Of a stretch of DNA of 64,000 nt, positions 48,535 to 59,687 are shown in pieces (position 1 is the first letter of the stretch; the number at the start of each line of letters is the position of its first letter). This DNA is from Oscarella lobularis (Eukaryota; Porifera; Homoscleromorpha; Homosclerophorida; Oscarellidae). The stretch covers positions 2,356,001 through 2,420,000 of the forward strand of contig NC_089178.1 in the NCBI RefSeq assembly GCF_947507565.1, in the 5' to 3' direction. The position numbers and the translations under genes were made by a program. Under the pieces are notes generated by a model that was not told where the DNA came from, ran no database searches, and saw nothing but the letters and a program-made list of their open reading frames with translations.

Positions 48535-51500
48535 ATGGCTACGAAACGAAGAGGAAGGAAGCGATCTTTGCTCGTACGCGACGCCACGAGCCTGTTGCGG
48601 GCCGTAGCGGTGCATAACGCTCCCTCGCGTCCGTCGCCGCCGCTTCCCGAAATCGCTCAGCAGCAAACTCAAGAGAAACAGTAGGCGCCGCGAGCTGATG
48701 GGCGAAGGAGAGAAAAGACGTGTCTTATAGGCAACAGAATGAAGGAAGACGCGGAAGGCAGATCATTTCTGATCCAGTCAAGCTTGAGATTCGGCACAGC
48801 ACCGACGTTTGACCTCATTTTTTAGGACAGAGAAACGTTTCCGTGCCCCAATTGCGGAAAAATTTATTATTCGGCGCAGGGACGAACTTATCACTTACGA
48901 ACAAAGCACGTCGAGAAAAAGAAGCAGAAAGTAAAAGGGAGAAAGAATCAAAGCGCTCATATGATATCTTGTTGTTAGGAAGAAGATGAAGAAGATGAAG
49001 AAGATAGCGGTGGACCCGGTCGAAAAGCTGCAAGAAGGCACACTTAAAAAAAAAAACATTGTCGTTTAATAGAAGTGCAAACGAGAGTTGTTTCTAACCC
49101 GAAGGGCACTAAAACGCTTCACGAAAATTTTCGACGAGACGAAGGAGGAGGAAAAGAAGTTGGACGAGGCGACGACGACGACGTCAACTCTTGATTCGGA
49201 CGTCGAACAGGATAGCGAAAGTTCGTTTGCCCCGTCGCCGGCAGCCGACGGAGCGGCGACGAGTCCTCAGTCGTCGTCGTCGCTCGATGGCGACGACGAG
49301 AACGATGAGTTTGATATTCCTTCGCCGATTCCTGCTTCTGCTCCTGCCTCGGATGTGGACTCGCCTGCGTCGCTTTTGCCGCTCGAGTCGCACGATCTTA
49401 CTCCTTCGTCACCGAAAGCGCCTAGAAAGAAGTATTATTGGAAAGACGGTTTCACGCCAGAGCAATTGGAAATAGTTTTGAAGCAAAAAAATAGGAAGAA
49501 GAAAAAGTTGCCGTGTTTTAATGAGGTACGTTGGACAATATGGCAATAGTTCGTACAATGTAAAACTGTATGTAGGGGTGCAAAGCTTCTTTCACCTCGT
49601 TTGAAGGTCTCGGTTATCACCACGTACGATGCGGAAAAAAAGTCAGTTGATCAACTCACAAGATATAAAACATACCGTACTAGAATATGGTGTATTTGCA
49701 GTACGAATGTCCTACCTGCGAAGGCGTTTTTCTCAACGAAAGAAAGCTGGAGACTCACAATAAAAAATGCGGAGTAAAAAGCAAATCATTTCTTATGCAC
49801 ACAACGATTTTTTTGTCGTTGCTAATAGAAAAGGGAGATTTTACTGGATGGCGATCGTCCCGTAGACTTCGACTTGTTCAAAGGTCCTATGAAACGCCTC
49901 TATCGTCGGGGAGATCCGAGAGGATACCGACAGGCGCAGTTCAAGCTAACAGGTCCTGATACGCGCGCCAGAGGTTGGACGAAGACTAGGTGAGAGGGAG
50001 AGAGAGAGAGAGAAGAGGACGACAGAGATCTCGAAACCGTTCATCCTATGATTTTTATCTAGCCGAGAAGAAATATTTGGAAATAGCGAATCGTTTTTGA
50101 CTTCTTTGATGCCTAAGTCGGAAAATTGGATCGCGTTGTCGGCAGAGTTGGTCTCCAAACACGCGTGTTTGCTTTTCGACCTTGTTCTTTCTATAGGGAG
50201 CAAAGCGCTTATCTTCCTCCCGGCAAACGGCTCTCCTTTTCTTGCAACAGAGGACCGCTTTTGGATAAAAAGAAGAAGAAGAAGAAACAGGAAGAGGAGG
50301 AGAAGGAGGAGAAGAAGGAGGAAGAGGAGGAGGAGGAGGAGGAGGAGGAGAAAGCAGAGGACTGCGGAGGCCCAAGCCTGGCTTCCTCGTCTTCGTTTCA
50401 ATTAGATTTGTTCGAATCAATAAGTTTTGAAGGTGCAGAACTGACTCACATGGCGAACGCAGGTGTTCCGACGTGGACAGCAGACTGGTGTCCTCAATCA
50501 GGTTATGACGAGAAACCAATTGATAGTTTTATTGTGAGAGAGACGGTCGTTTTCATCAGGATCTCAAACGGAATATTTTGCATTGAGCACAAACGGCGCA
50601 TCCGATGAGGTATCTAAAGACTTCTCGAGACTGCACAGCCACATCGAACTGTGATCTTTTATTGAGGCACGCTACGACTGTCCGGGACTGATTCAAGTGT
50701 GGGAGTTTGATAGCACAAAAAGATGCGAATCATTGAAATTTTCATTTGGAATTGCTCACAATTGGGGGCGCGTGAGGGATATTCGATGGTGCCCTAATTC
50801 GGCAGCATGTCAATCGGAGAGTAATCATTGTGAGGTACTACTACGTGTGGTTGGTTATCGCAATAAAAATTGCCTCCGATCACGGTTTTCTGAACTAGCT
50901 TTGGCGTCGCTTAGGAATTCTAGCCGTTGCTTGCAGTACGGGTAAAATCCATCTAATAAGGTGACCTTTTTCTCGCTTCTAATTGATTCTGTTTTTAACT
51001 GAGAGAGTGCCTGATTTATTAGTATTCCACATCCTGTGAACCTAGGAACTCGCGATGGAGAAAACAGTACGTTTTTACGTGTGACATGAATTCGGTTTTT
51101 TTTCTAATTGTAAAGTAGGAATATTTCGCGTGATTCCTTCACTGTCTCTCGCACCTGAATCGTCTTCGTCCGTTCATGGTCAAGCTTGGTGTCTAACGTG
51201 GAATAAAAGAGATTGCGCGAAAGTTTCAGCCGGCTTTTCTGACGGTACAAAATGAATCAATAGTAACTCTTGTCTAGGAGAGATCTTTTCTTGATGCAGG
51301 CTCTGTTGGCGTGTGGAACGTAGAAACCAACGTTGAATGGCTCTGCGACGCGCTAAAAAGTCAAGGTACATATTGTATACAGATTTGCTGCTGCAACACA
51401 ACATGCTGTGTTACAGTCTATCCCATTCAACACTTTCTTGCTCATACGTCGTCTGTTTGCACTTTGGAGTGGTGCCCTGTAGAGAACAACATCATTGTGA

Positions 51501-52451
51501 CGGGTATTCAACTTCTAAACCCCAGCTTACTTACATAATTTGAGAGCTTTTAGCGGCTCACGGTAAAGACGCTTCGGTGCGGCTTTGGGACCTGCGAGAC
51601 ATTAGTCGTCCCCTTTACGATTTTGGCAATTCAACTGGTAGAGAGATAGAGCCGCTTTATGGCAGTATCTATAATATTGCTGTAGGTAATGTGTGCGATA
51701 TTCAGTGGCTCCCGTACTGGAATAGTCTTCTCTGCGCTGGTGACACGTCGGCTGTGTCGTATGTGCTCAATAACTTAGAGAGTGGGGTTTTAAATAATGG
51801 GATAGAACGTTGCTCCAACATCGCATTAATTTGATCAACCTAAGTCAGCGAGGAGGGACGGAGAAATCGTCCTGCTATCCGCTAAAGCAGTACATTGCGC
51901 AAAGATCAGCTCCTTTCCTTGTATGTACTGACTTGTTTGAGAGGAGAACGCCTTTGATGTTATTTCTTAGAGCCTTTCGTATTCTGACTGGACCAATACG
52001 GTTGCTTTCAGCAGCGCAGATGGTACGGTTGGCATTTCCATTTTGCCTATCGCGACGACTCCAAAGACGTTCAAGGGTCACGGATATTGGGTTTGAAAGA
52101 CCTCTTTAATTTTATTAAATGACATGCACCATGCTTTAGGAGCTATATCGAGCCGAAAAGGATAAAAAAAACGAAGACGATCTTCTCTTTATAGACGCTC
52201 CAACGAAGGCAGGGAGCAGGATCGTCTCTTGATAATAGTCTAACCAGTGTCTCCTCTAGTTTAGTCGCAGTGGCTGTCTCTCGCCTCCAACGGACAAATT
52301 TTCGTGGATCACCACACTTTCTGGCGTCAACTTTGCAACGAATAGGGTGCGTATGTGCCCAAACGATCGCTCTGCTCATCTGCTACTTTGTTGCGTTGGC
52401 TCGGGCCTCATACGACTGATCGAAGTTAAGAGACTCAAACCCAAGCCGTAA
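48535..52451 (+). CDS. TFIIIC subunit GTF3C2-like, with N-terminal zinc fingers
   Basis: The C-terminal part matches the WD40 propeller of the RNA polymerase III factor TFIIIC110 (GTF3C2): TWTADWCPQ, PGLIQVWEFD, RDIRWCPNS, ILAVACSTGKIHLI, QAWCLTWNKRDCAKV, YPIQHFLAHTSSVCTLEWCP, SVRLWDLRDISRPLYDF, ending NRVRMCPNDRSAHLLLCCVG and RLKPKP. The N-terminal exons begin MATKRRGRKRSLL and hold three Cys/His fingers (FPCPNCGKIYYS ... HLRTKH; CFNEGCKASF ... HHVRC; YECPTCEGVF ... HNKKC) and acidic tracts. Junctions from 49500 to about 50480 are in phase and tie the fingers to the propeller. Two places are uncertain: the exon join near 49010-49075 (possibly a GC donor) and the exon ends around 50830-50920 and 52200-52260. 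I did not recall fingers in the human protein. Confidence 0.75.
50266..50355 (+). repeat. purine-only Lys/Glu tract in the TFIIIC gene
   Basis: A coding GAA/GAG/AAG run giving seven Lys followed by an almost pure Glu stretch within the GTF3C2-like protein, before the WD40 part. Confidence 0.9.
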
Positions 52452-52680
52452 TCAGTTTTAGTTTTTACTTCTCAATGCTAAACAGCCCACCCGCCCCCTA
52501 ATTCAAGAATCAGCTCTATACCTACTACCTATTGTTCTGTAATCAGATGATGCACGTGTACGTGTGAAACAAAAAGAAAAAGAAGCAAGCAACTCAACGA
52601 GAGAAATCAGCAAAACCCAAAACGCAGATTTCTCAAAGAGTCAATATCGGAGCAACCTTCCTTCATCTCGCTCCCTCTTC

Positions 52681-54102
52681 TTACGTCTGAGACGGCTTCC
52701 TAATCACCTTTCCGCCGTGCGTCGGACCGTGTCCCATCTTGCCCGGCTTTGGCTTCACAAACGCGGAAGACGGCGACGGCACCGTCGGCGAAGCAGCCGT
52801 CACCTGAAACGCGTGATGCCGACCGGCAAACGGCGACGGCGGCGCAAACGGCGCTGGACTCGACAAGAACGCCGGCGACGCCGATCGGCGCGCGGGAGCG
52901 ACGAGATAAGGCGCGGGACTCGACATTTGGAGAGACGACGGAGCCGGTTTCGGCGGCACCGTGCCTTCCGCTTTGCCGAGACTGGACGTCCGATTCAAGG
53001 CGACGCCGCCGCCGACGCTGCTGCTGCACGGCGGCGGCGGTCCGAGACTCGACGACGACGCACTTCGCAGTTCGTGACTGAAGCTCGCGCTGCGCGAACG
53101 ATTTGCCGCGGCAAACTCGTTGAAATGGCGTTCGTCTTCCATTTCGAGACTCGACTCGCTCTCGGACAACTGTCGACTCAACGCCTCTCGTCGTTCGATT
53201 TCCAAGAGAAGACGTCGCTGAAGACGAAGATTTTCCTCCTGCGCGGCGCGTTCCTCGATCTCGAGCGCGGTCATCTTCTCCTTATTTTTCGCCTCCGTCT
53301 CGTTGAGCCGTTTGACTAGGAGTCCCACTTCGGCCTGAAGTTCCTTGACGCGCGCCGACAACGCCGCCGATTTCGCGTCGCCGTTGCCGAAATTGGGCAA
53401 AGGAGAAGGCGGGGGCGTGGTCAACTGACCGAGTTTCTCCTCCAACGTGCGCTTCTCCGATTCCAATTTGTCCATGCGCTTCCAGAGACGATTCATGAGA
53501 AGCTCCTGTTCCTGTTCGAGCGTGTTCTCCAAGTCGACTTTCTCGCGTCGGAGCTGTTCGAGCGCGTGCTGTTTGGCGAGCGTCTCGTTTTCGAGTCGTT
53601 CGATTTTCTTCATGAGCTTATTCACTTGGAATTCCTGCTCTTGTTCGAGTGTCTGTTCGAGTTGGACTTTTTCCTGCTTCAATTGATTGAGCTTGCGCGT
53701 CAGGTCGTTCGTGAGAAACTCCTCCTCCTGTTCGTAATTGACGGCCAACGCCTCCTTCTCCTTTTTCAGCGAATGAATTTTTTTCATCAGCGTGTTCGAT
53801 ATGAATTCCTCTTCTTGCTCCGCTTGCGCTTGAATCGAGACGGAGACTTGACGCAGCTGTTTGTTCTCCTCGCGAAGGTTCTTGCAGCGCAGCTTGAGGA
53901 CTTCGACTTCGGTTCGAAGCACGACGACCTCTTGGAGAAGCGTTTGGCAACGAACGCAGCTCGCCTGCTCCTCCGCGACGACTCCGCTCGCCGTCGACAT
54001 CGCGTCCGATTCGTAGCCATCCTGCGCGAGCGCTTTCCGATCGCTCGTAGGCGTCGATTCGATTGAAACGCCGCTGCCTTCGTCGGCCATTTTCTTCGTC
54101 AC
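52681..54102 (-). CDS. CCDC6: CCDC6 coiled-coil protein
   Basis: Single uninterrupted frame of 473 residues. Long coiled coil with the repeated family blocks [52 protein letters not shown] and [20 protein letters not shown], then [20 protein letters not shown], all near-identical to vertebrate CCDC6, followed by a Ser/Pro-rich tail. CCDC6 acts in the DNA-damage checkpoint and is the fusion partner of RET in human tumours. A second Met four codons in (MADEG) is an alternative start. It lacks introns although most neighbours are intron-rich. It converges with the TFIIIC gene, whose stop is 230 bp away. Confidence 0.95.
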   Translation of the reverse strand: MTKKMADEGSGVSIESTPTSDRKALAQDGYESDAMSTASGVVAEEQASCVRCQTLLQEVVVLRTEVEVLKLRCKNLREENKQLRQVSVSIQAQAEQEEEFISNTLMKKIHSLKKEKEALAVNYEQEEEFLTNDLTRKLNQLKQEKVQLEQTLEQEQEFQVNKLMKKIERLENETLAKQHALEQLRREKVDLENTLEQEQELLMNRLWKRMDKLESEKRTLEEKLGQLTTPPPSPLPNFGNGDAKSAALSARVKELQAEVGLLVKRLNETEAKNKEKMTALEIEERAAQEENLRLQRRLLLEIERREALSRQLSESESSLEMEDERHFNEFAAANRSRSASFSHELRSASSSSLGPPPPCSSSVGGGVALNRTSSLGKAEGTVPPKPAPSSLQMSSPAPYLVAPARRSASPAFLSSPAPFAPPSPFAGRHHAFQVTAASPTVPSPSSAFVKPKPGKMGHGPTHGGKVIRKPSQT

Positions 54103-54239
54103 AAAGAAAAGCGCATGCGCAGTAGGCTATAGGATGACGTAACGATTACTGATCGTCGCCAAATGTGCAAGTGAAAGAGTGCACGATTCGATTATAAGGT
54201 CCTTGCGATTGGATGCATGCAAAGGGCACGAAAGTAAGC

Positions 54240-55477
54240 CAGGGGGGGTTTTGCACTAACGCGCGCTACACATTTGAAGTTTTTCAGTATCTCGCCATTT
54301 TTAGCATATTTCGCCTATTCGCTCTAAGTACGTACTTCCTACAGGGTTTTCATTTATTCGGCGAGCTTTTATCGCAATGCGTGGCGTAGATACGCTTTTC
54401 GGATACGCCGCGTGATCGTCTCGGTTCGTCAACGTTTCGTCACGTTTCTCTTATTATTTATGCAAAAGTAGCTACGTTAATGTATAGTTAGTCATTATCT
54501 ACCGCGAACCAAGTCCAATTCGGAACGCTCCTAGACGAATTCCTCTCTTTTATGCACCTATGAGTGGACTACCGAATCGCGATCAATCGAAGCGCAAGCT
54601 CGCCGCCGTATGGTCTCCGACAGGCCAAACTCCTTCTTCGAAGGTTAATCGAGTGCATTCTCCTTTGGCGATGCCACTCGTCAATGAAGCTGAGCTGCCC
54701 ATGAGCCGGAAGGTGTGGCCCCGCCTTCCCGGAAATGTCTCTTTGCAGACAGGAAGGCTTGGACCGATAAGGACGACATCGATCTTCTGACGATCGTATG
54801 TGAAAAATCTCCTGACAACTGGCCAAGGAACGTTTCAGGAAGGTCTATCTGGCAGGAAGTCTCGGAGGACGTTGAAAACGCAACGGGAAAATCACGCAGC
54901 GGTAGGTTTTCTTTCATGTTCGTAAGCGATTTTTAAATTAATTACACATATGCACAAATCGCAGGCACGTTATGCCGCTCTCGTGTGCGTAGGCGGTATT
55001 TTCTTGTCCAAAAGATGCCCTCGATTCCATATGCCAAAATGAGGTACAAAGCCGTTCGCGCGCCATTCAAAGGGAGTCGAAATGCGGTATACAACTGCTG
55101 TAGGACGAGAACTCAGCATAACGTAATTAATTAATACGCGAACGGGCCATGTCCTAGAAAGAGGCGATTTTTACCACTTTGCAAGTTGCAAAGCTTTGGT
55201 TCGCGCGCGAACTATGAGGCTAAGTAATCTAAGAACACGTTTAGCCTGCTGCTTTAAGAATTGAGGAGAAAAAGAACTTGTTCACGGACGATGAAATCGG
55301 CAAGGAGCGAAATCGCGAAGACGAACGGAAAACCCGCGACACTGAGTAAGGCGTTTTATATGATCAAATTGCCTTCTCTGACCCCTTCGAAGACGATGAT
55401 AGAAGAACTTCAGCGGAGAAAAACGCAGTTTAAAATTGGGCGGGGTAGCAGCGCGCGTTAGTGCAAAACCCCCCCTG
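54240..55477. mobile_element. 1.24-kb element with perfect 28-bp terminal inverted repeats
   Basis: 54240-54267 and 55450-55477 are perfect reverse complements over 28 bp, beginning CAGGGGGGGTTTTGC. The interval encloses a Myb/SANT-like reading frame but no recognisable transposase. The CAGGG start recalls hAT-type ends and a Myb-like gene recalls PIF/Harbinger elements. Immediate flanks show no clean target duplication, so the superfamily is open. Confidence 0.7.
54560..55461 (+). CDS. putative Myb/SANT-like protein inside the inverted-repeat element
   Basis: Phase-consistent model: 54560-54643, 54706-54901, 54965-55043, 55266-55461 (184 residues). The central exon reads KAWTDKDDIDLLTIVCEKSP ... 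WQEVSEDVENATGKSRSG, which looks like a Myb/SANT or trihelix DNA-binding helix set. The last exon is basic and its stop lies within the right terminal repeat. The first acceptor (GAG|CCGG) lacks a pyrimidine tract and the last exon could use another frame, so boundaries are weak. It could be a transposon accessory gene or a decayed fragment. Confidence 0.35.
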
Positions 55478-55480
55478 AAA

Positions 55481-56411
55481 GCAGAGATAGAGAAGGAGAG
55501 GGATATGAAACTCCGGGTCACGTGATCTATTTAGCTGAGTGGAGGTCTGTTGCCCTTTTTACCCGGATGTGCTCGTAACGTAGGCGGCTATTTGTACTAC
55601 ATTTGAGAGAAAATGTTCGGTACGACCTTTCGGAAGCCTGGAAACAAGTGTCGCTAGAGAAACCCTGCCCAGTCCTACGCGTAACGATGCATAAAACGAC
55701 GGTAGACGCGCGCGTTATGCGAAATGGACTTTTGCTCCCTCCTGCGCTTTTTTGCGACCGCCAATATTCTTGCAAATGGGCCCAAACAAAAGCACAAGGG
55801 TCGGAGAATAGACATAGGCTCAACTCTCGACGCTGGAATCTGCCGTTCCGCTGATAAACAGCAAAATAGGCGTTTTCGCCACGTCACCTTTTGCTCCCTC
55901 CTGTAGCAAGAACATTCGGCGAGTTTGTTCGCAACTATTTTACCCGCGTAGATCATTTTACTGTGAAGAGACTTGTGCCTGATCTTATCCAATATTTCTT
56001 CTACTGAAGGAGATAATAATTTTTTTCCTAACTCCGACGTTGTACGATTTTCCACTCTAGCTATAGCTCTATTATAGTTGTGATGCCTCGAAAGCTTTGC
56101 TTACATCTTCGCAAGTAGCAGAGAAATATTGATGATAAAAATAAACGAAAAGCGAAGATCGATGGGATCATAAGGTGAATCTCTGCATATAACGGGCGCG
56201 TCTTCCGTGGTTTTATGATTCGTTACACGTAGGGCTGGGTAGATTTTCTCTAGCGCACTGGTTTCTAGGCTTTTGAAGACCGTAGCTCTCAGATAAACAA
56301 ATAGCCACCTTCGTTACGAGCACATCCGGGTAAAAAGGGCAACAGACCTCTACTCAGCTAAATAGATCACGTGACCCGGAGTTTCATATCCCTCTCCTTC
56401 TCTATCTCTGC
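55481..56411. mobile_element. foldback-type element with about 115-bp inverted arms
   Basis: 55481-55595 and 56297-56411 are inverted copies, from GCAGAGATAGAG inward to the CTATTTG/CAAATAG inner ends, identical apart from one base in the first 90 or so and a few near the inner end. The 700-bp interior shows no gene I recognise. It abuts the right end of the 54240-55477 element. Confidence 0.8.
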
Positions 56412-56939
56412 TGAAAGTAAGCAAAGCCTGGCTAACGTGCGCTACACGCAAGGAAGGGAGGAAATGACTTGGCTCTGCACCAAGCCACCGCCTGCACATG
56501 ACAGAAGTCCAAAACGAACGTAATTGGATGCGATAACACAGGCGGCCACAAATATAGCGCTAGGGTTCCCGTCTATAGAAGTGTCCGACCGCCGTCGCAT
56601 TCCGCCGCCTATTTGTGCCGGTTGCAGACAGTCGAGCCCTCCCGAGCAAATAAATTGTATAAACGGGATGGGCGGCGACGCGTCGGAGACGTGCGAAAAC
56701 GGTTCCGATCGATTGCCAACGCCAGTTGGCTCGAAATCAATAATTTGGCTTCTCTCGATGACAGCGAAATGAGTTCGAAGCGACGGGCACCGTGCCAGAA
56801 CATCGTGCCAATTGCGAGTCGCGAAGATTTATAAAGTGCCGCGCGCGATCTCGTGCCAACGATTTGTCATTTGAAAGGCGCTGCGAGCGTTGCGAACACA
56901 CACACAGCACACGCACGCAGTCCAAGAAGAACGACGACG
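56412..56939. other. intergenic with a degenerate repeat end
   Basis: 56413-56422 (GAAAGTAAGC) repeats the 10 bp at 54230-54239. 56431-56446 (CTAACGTGCGCTACAC) resembles the inner end of the 54240 terminal repeat with one mismatch. The remainder is upstream sequence of the secreted-protein cluster; no gene seen. Confidence 0.5.
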
Positions 56940-59312
56940 ATGCCGCCGGCACTCAGTCATTTGGCGCTCAGTCATGTCGCGCTCGCTGCTCTTTTGCATT
57001 TGACCACTCGCGTGCACGCAGGTAAATAGATCGATATGCCCTTTGACTCGATTTATCTTTACCGTGTGCCACTTCGCGGCTTCGAACGGTTGCATGCAGC
57101 CGTCTTCAACGAAACCGGCTGCCAGAAAACGATAACGTACTGCGTGCCGACGATCTCGTCCAGTTTCGGATGCAGATGTCAGTGCAAAGACGTGACAACG
57201 TGCGGAATAATCGATCCGTCGCCGTATCCGACGATGGCGTCGTGTCTGAGCCTCGTGCAACGCGATAGCCGATGCATTCGTTGTAAGAATTTTCGAGTTG
57301 GAAGACACTCGTATTTAGAGTTGCTTTGTCCAGATTGTGGGAAGGCTCACTTCGGCTGCACGCGCTCAGGACAAAAGTGTCAATGTTCGAGAGTAGTTGG
57401 ATGCGGCAATCAGCAAGAGTTCAATACTCTGTCGGAGTGCTTATTAACTTTGTTTCGCTATTTACAATGGGGTTGGTTGGTTGGTTGGGATAATTAATTA
57501 TTTCAATGATTATGGTTTGGGCGTTCAGCTACTGCCAAGTGTCCGTCTGCTCATGAGACGAGCCAATTTTCGCACAGTCATCGGTGCTCTTCGATGTGGG
57601 AGAATTTCTGTCAGTATGACAAGGATTGCCACTTTAATAAATAGTATATATATACTTTTATTTTCTTGTTTTCTTCTAATTGATATTTGATTCATTAGTT
57701 GTTGCTATTCCAGAGGAGGATGCAATCCGAATCCATTCAAATATGCGCCAACAGACAAATGTCATCTCTGTGAGTCCGTTCATTGTCGGACATTGTTTTC
57801 TATATGTAATGGGGCCTTTTTCTGTATTGCAGCCTTGCCAACTGAATTGCTTAGGAATCCATGCAAAGTGAGGGCGTCCTTACTTTTTTATTTGATTGGC
57901 ACCCGGTCTTTGTACTAGGCTATTAGCTGCAAACCGGGTTTCATTTGCACGCAGGATGCATCGCTGTGCACAGAACCTTGCTCTGAATTTCGTCCCCATA
58001 AAGCAGTTGGAAGATTGTTTTGCGTCATTGGTAAATAAACTAAAGAACTTGTAGTTTTCCCAGCTAAGACATTTTTTTATTACATGCAGACCCAAACCAT
58101 GATCCTTGCAAGGTATGTTAGTAGAGGAGAAATTTATTCAATATAGTTTGTTTTTCTTTAGGGTCATCACTGCGGACGAGGACTAGCCTGTGTCAAGTCG
58201 TTGAAACAAGACTGCAGAAACGTTCCCTGCCCTGCAAAGGCATTATGTGTGCTTGGTAAATAAAATTATTATTTGATTGATCGACTCATTTATCTTTGGC
58301 TTTCCAGATCCCAATTTTGATCCTTGCAAGGTAGACGCTACGTTTTGAGCCCAAATCAACGTTCAAGTTTATCTATTAGCCAAATCCTTGTAATCCAGAT
58401 GAAGTTTGCGAAAGTCAACCTGGACAATGCCAAGCAGGTTCACTATGCCCGAGACGTGCTGAATGCCTTTCAGGTAGAAAAGTCTGATGGGGTCGTTAGT
58501 TAGTTAGTGTTGACGTTTTTATAGATCCTCTGGCCAGCGAACCAGTAATTCTATCAAACTTCAGTATATCCTATGACGTTTTTGTAAACCAAAATGTTAC
58601 TTTGACCTGCGAGGCCGTTGGTCATCCGCCTCTTACGTCATTGGAGTGGAATTGGGATGTAGGAAGCGATGATGGAATTTCCGTGAATCCCACTATGGTG
58701 AATGACAAAAGGTCGCAATCTCACCTGGTTATATCACACGTCACAAAAAACCACACTGGCAATTATACGTGTACGGCGAAAAATTACGTTGGAAGTGCGT
58801 CAATTCGTACGGAAGTAATTGCCTGGCACGGTAACCTCTGCTGATCATAATTATTTATTACTCAATTATTTATTACCCACCTGTGCAGAGTGTCTCCCTT
58901 GCAGAGACTCGATATCTGTTTTAGATCTTTGTTCACTGGATCTTGGTAAGAAAAGCGACTGTTTCGAATCATATCAAAAAAATAGTTTTCTCGCGCAGTT
59001 GTCCAAGCACGTGTAGATGACGTCTCCGATGACGTCGACAACAACTACAACGTATCCGTGACCCGTACGCTACACAGCTCGACGAGCGCACTGCACGCGA
59101 CGATTCTCGTCGAAACGATCGGTCCGATCGAGTGTACGTGTCAGAAACTCGTCGTCGGTCGTCAGTATCTTTTCGGGCTTCATCGCCGACGCCGCTCGTC
59201 GGAAATGCAGTTCGAATTGTTTCCTAATGGCGCCATCTATCCTTGGAATGAAGTCCGCCATCGCATACGGTTTGCATTGAACAAAGGACGCCTGATCTGT
59301 CCCAAATATTAG
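56940..59312 (+). CDS. secreted WAP/Cys-rich/Ig/NTR protein, copy 1
   Basis: Exon 1 encodes a signal peptide (MPPALSHLALSHVALAALLH). Small in-phase exons follow. Two paired-Cys domains come first (CQKTITYCVP ... CRCQCKDVTTC; HCGKAHFGC ... CQCSRVVGCGNQQEFNTL). Next is a WAP-like core (HRCSSMWENFCQYDKDC ... CCYSRGGCNPNP), then repeats of the form DPCK-x2-C-x2-G-x2-C. An Ig domain (NVTLTCEAVGHPPLTSLEW ... HTGNYTCTAKN) and a C-terminal NTR domain (ECTCQKLVVGRQYLFGL ... RLICPKY) finish the protein. The order resembles WFIKKN/GASP proteins, secreted binders of TGF-beta-family ligands, but Kunitz and follistatin modules are not seen. Role inferred only. Confidence 0.85.
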
Positions 59313-59687
59313 ATAGATATTCTGTAGAGGCCTTGCAGAGAACGATCGTCTGTTGCCGTGTTTTTTTTTGTGGGGTTCGACCAGACCAGACGGTCAATAA
59401 AGACTCTGATAATAATATTCAACGCTGGTGGTTTGGCATTGCAGCAGAGACGGAATTTGGCGCAATTTCGGGTGCGGATGTGCACGCACCAGCCTTCCCC
59501 ACGCCCTTTGTCACACCCTCCCTACGCCCATCTGGGATAACCCCATTGGGTAATGATAATGAACAAACGGACCGGGCTGCGGTATGACTTCCCTAAGCGC
59601 CTGTGTGATTTGGTTGCATGCCAAAGCGTGCTCGTAAAAAGCGAGCGAGACCACTCGCTTTTCCAGTCACTCTCGCCTCATTCTACA
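59313..59687. other. intergenic between copies 1 and 2
   Basis: A 375-bp spacer holding the 3' end of copy 1 and the promoter and leader of copy 2. A TGATAATAATATTCAACG stretch near 59410 is AT-rich. No gene recognised. Confidence 0.4.

Noticed and set aside
50055-50519. Pro/Leu-rich minus-strand frame
   Set aside because: It is the complement of the Lys/Glu purine tract in the TFIIIC gene.
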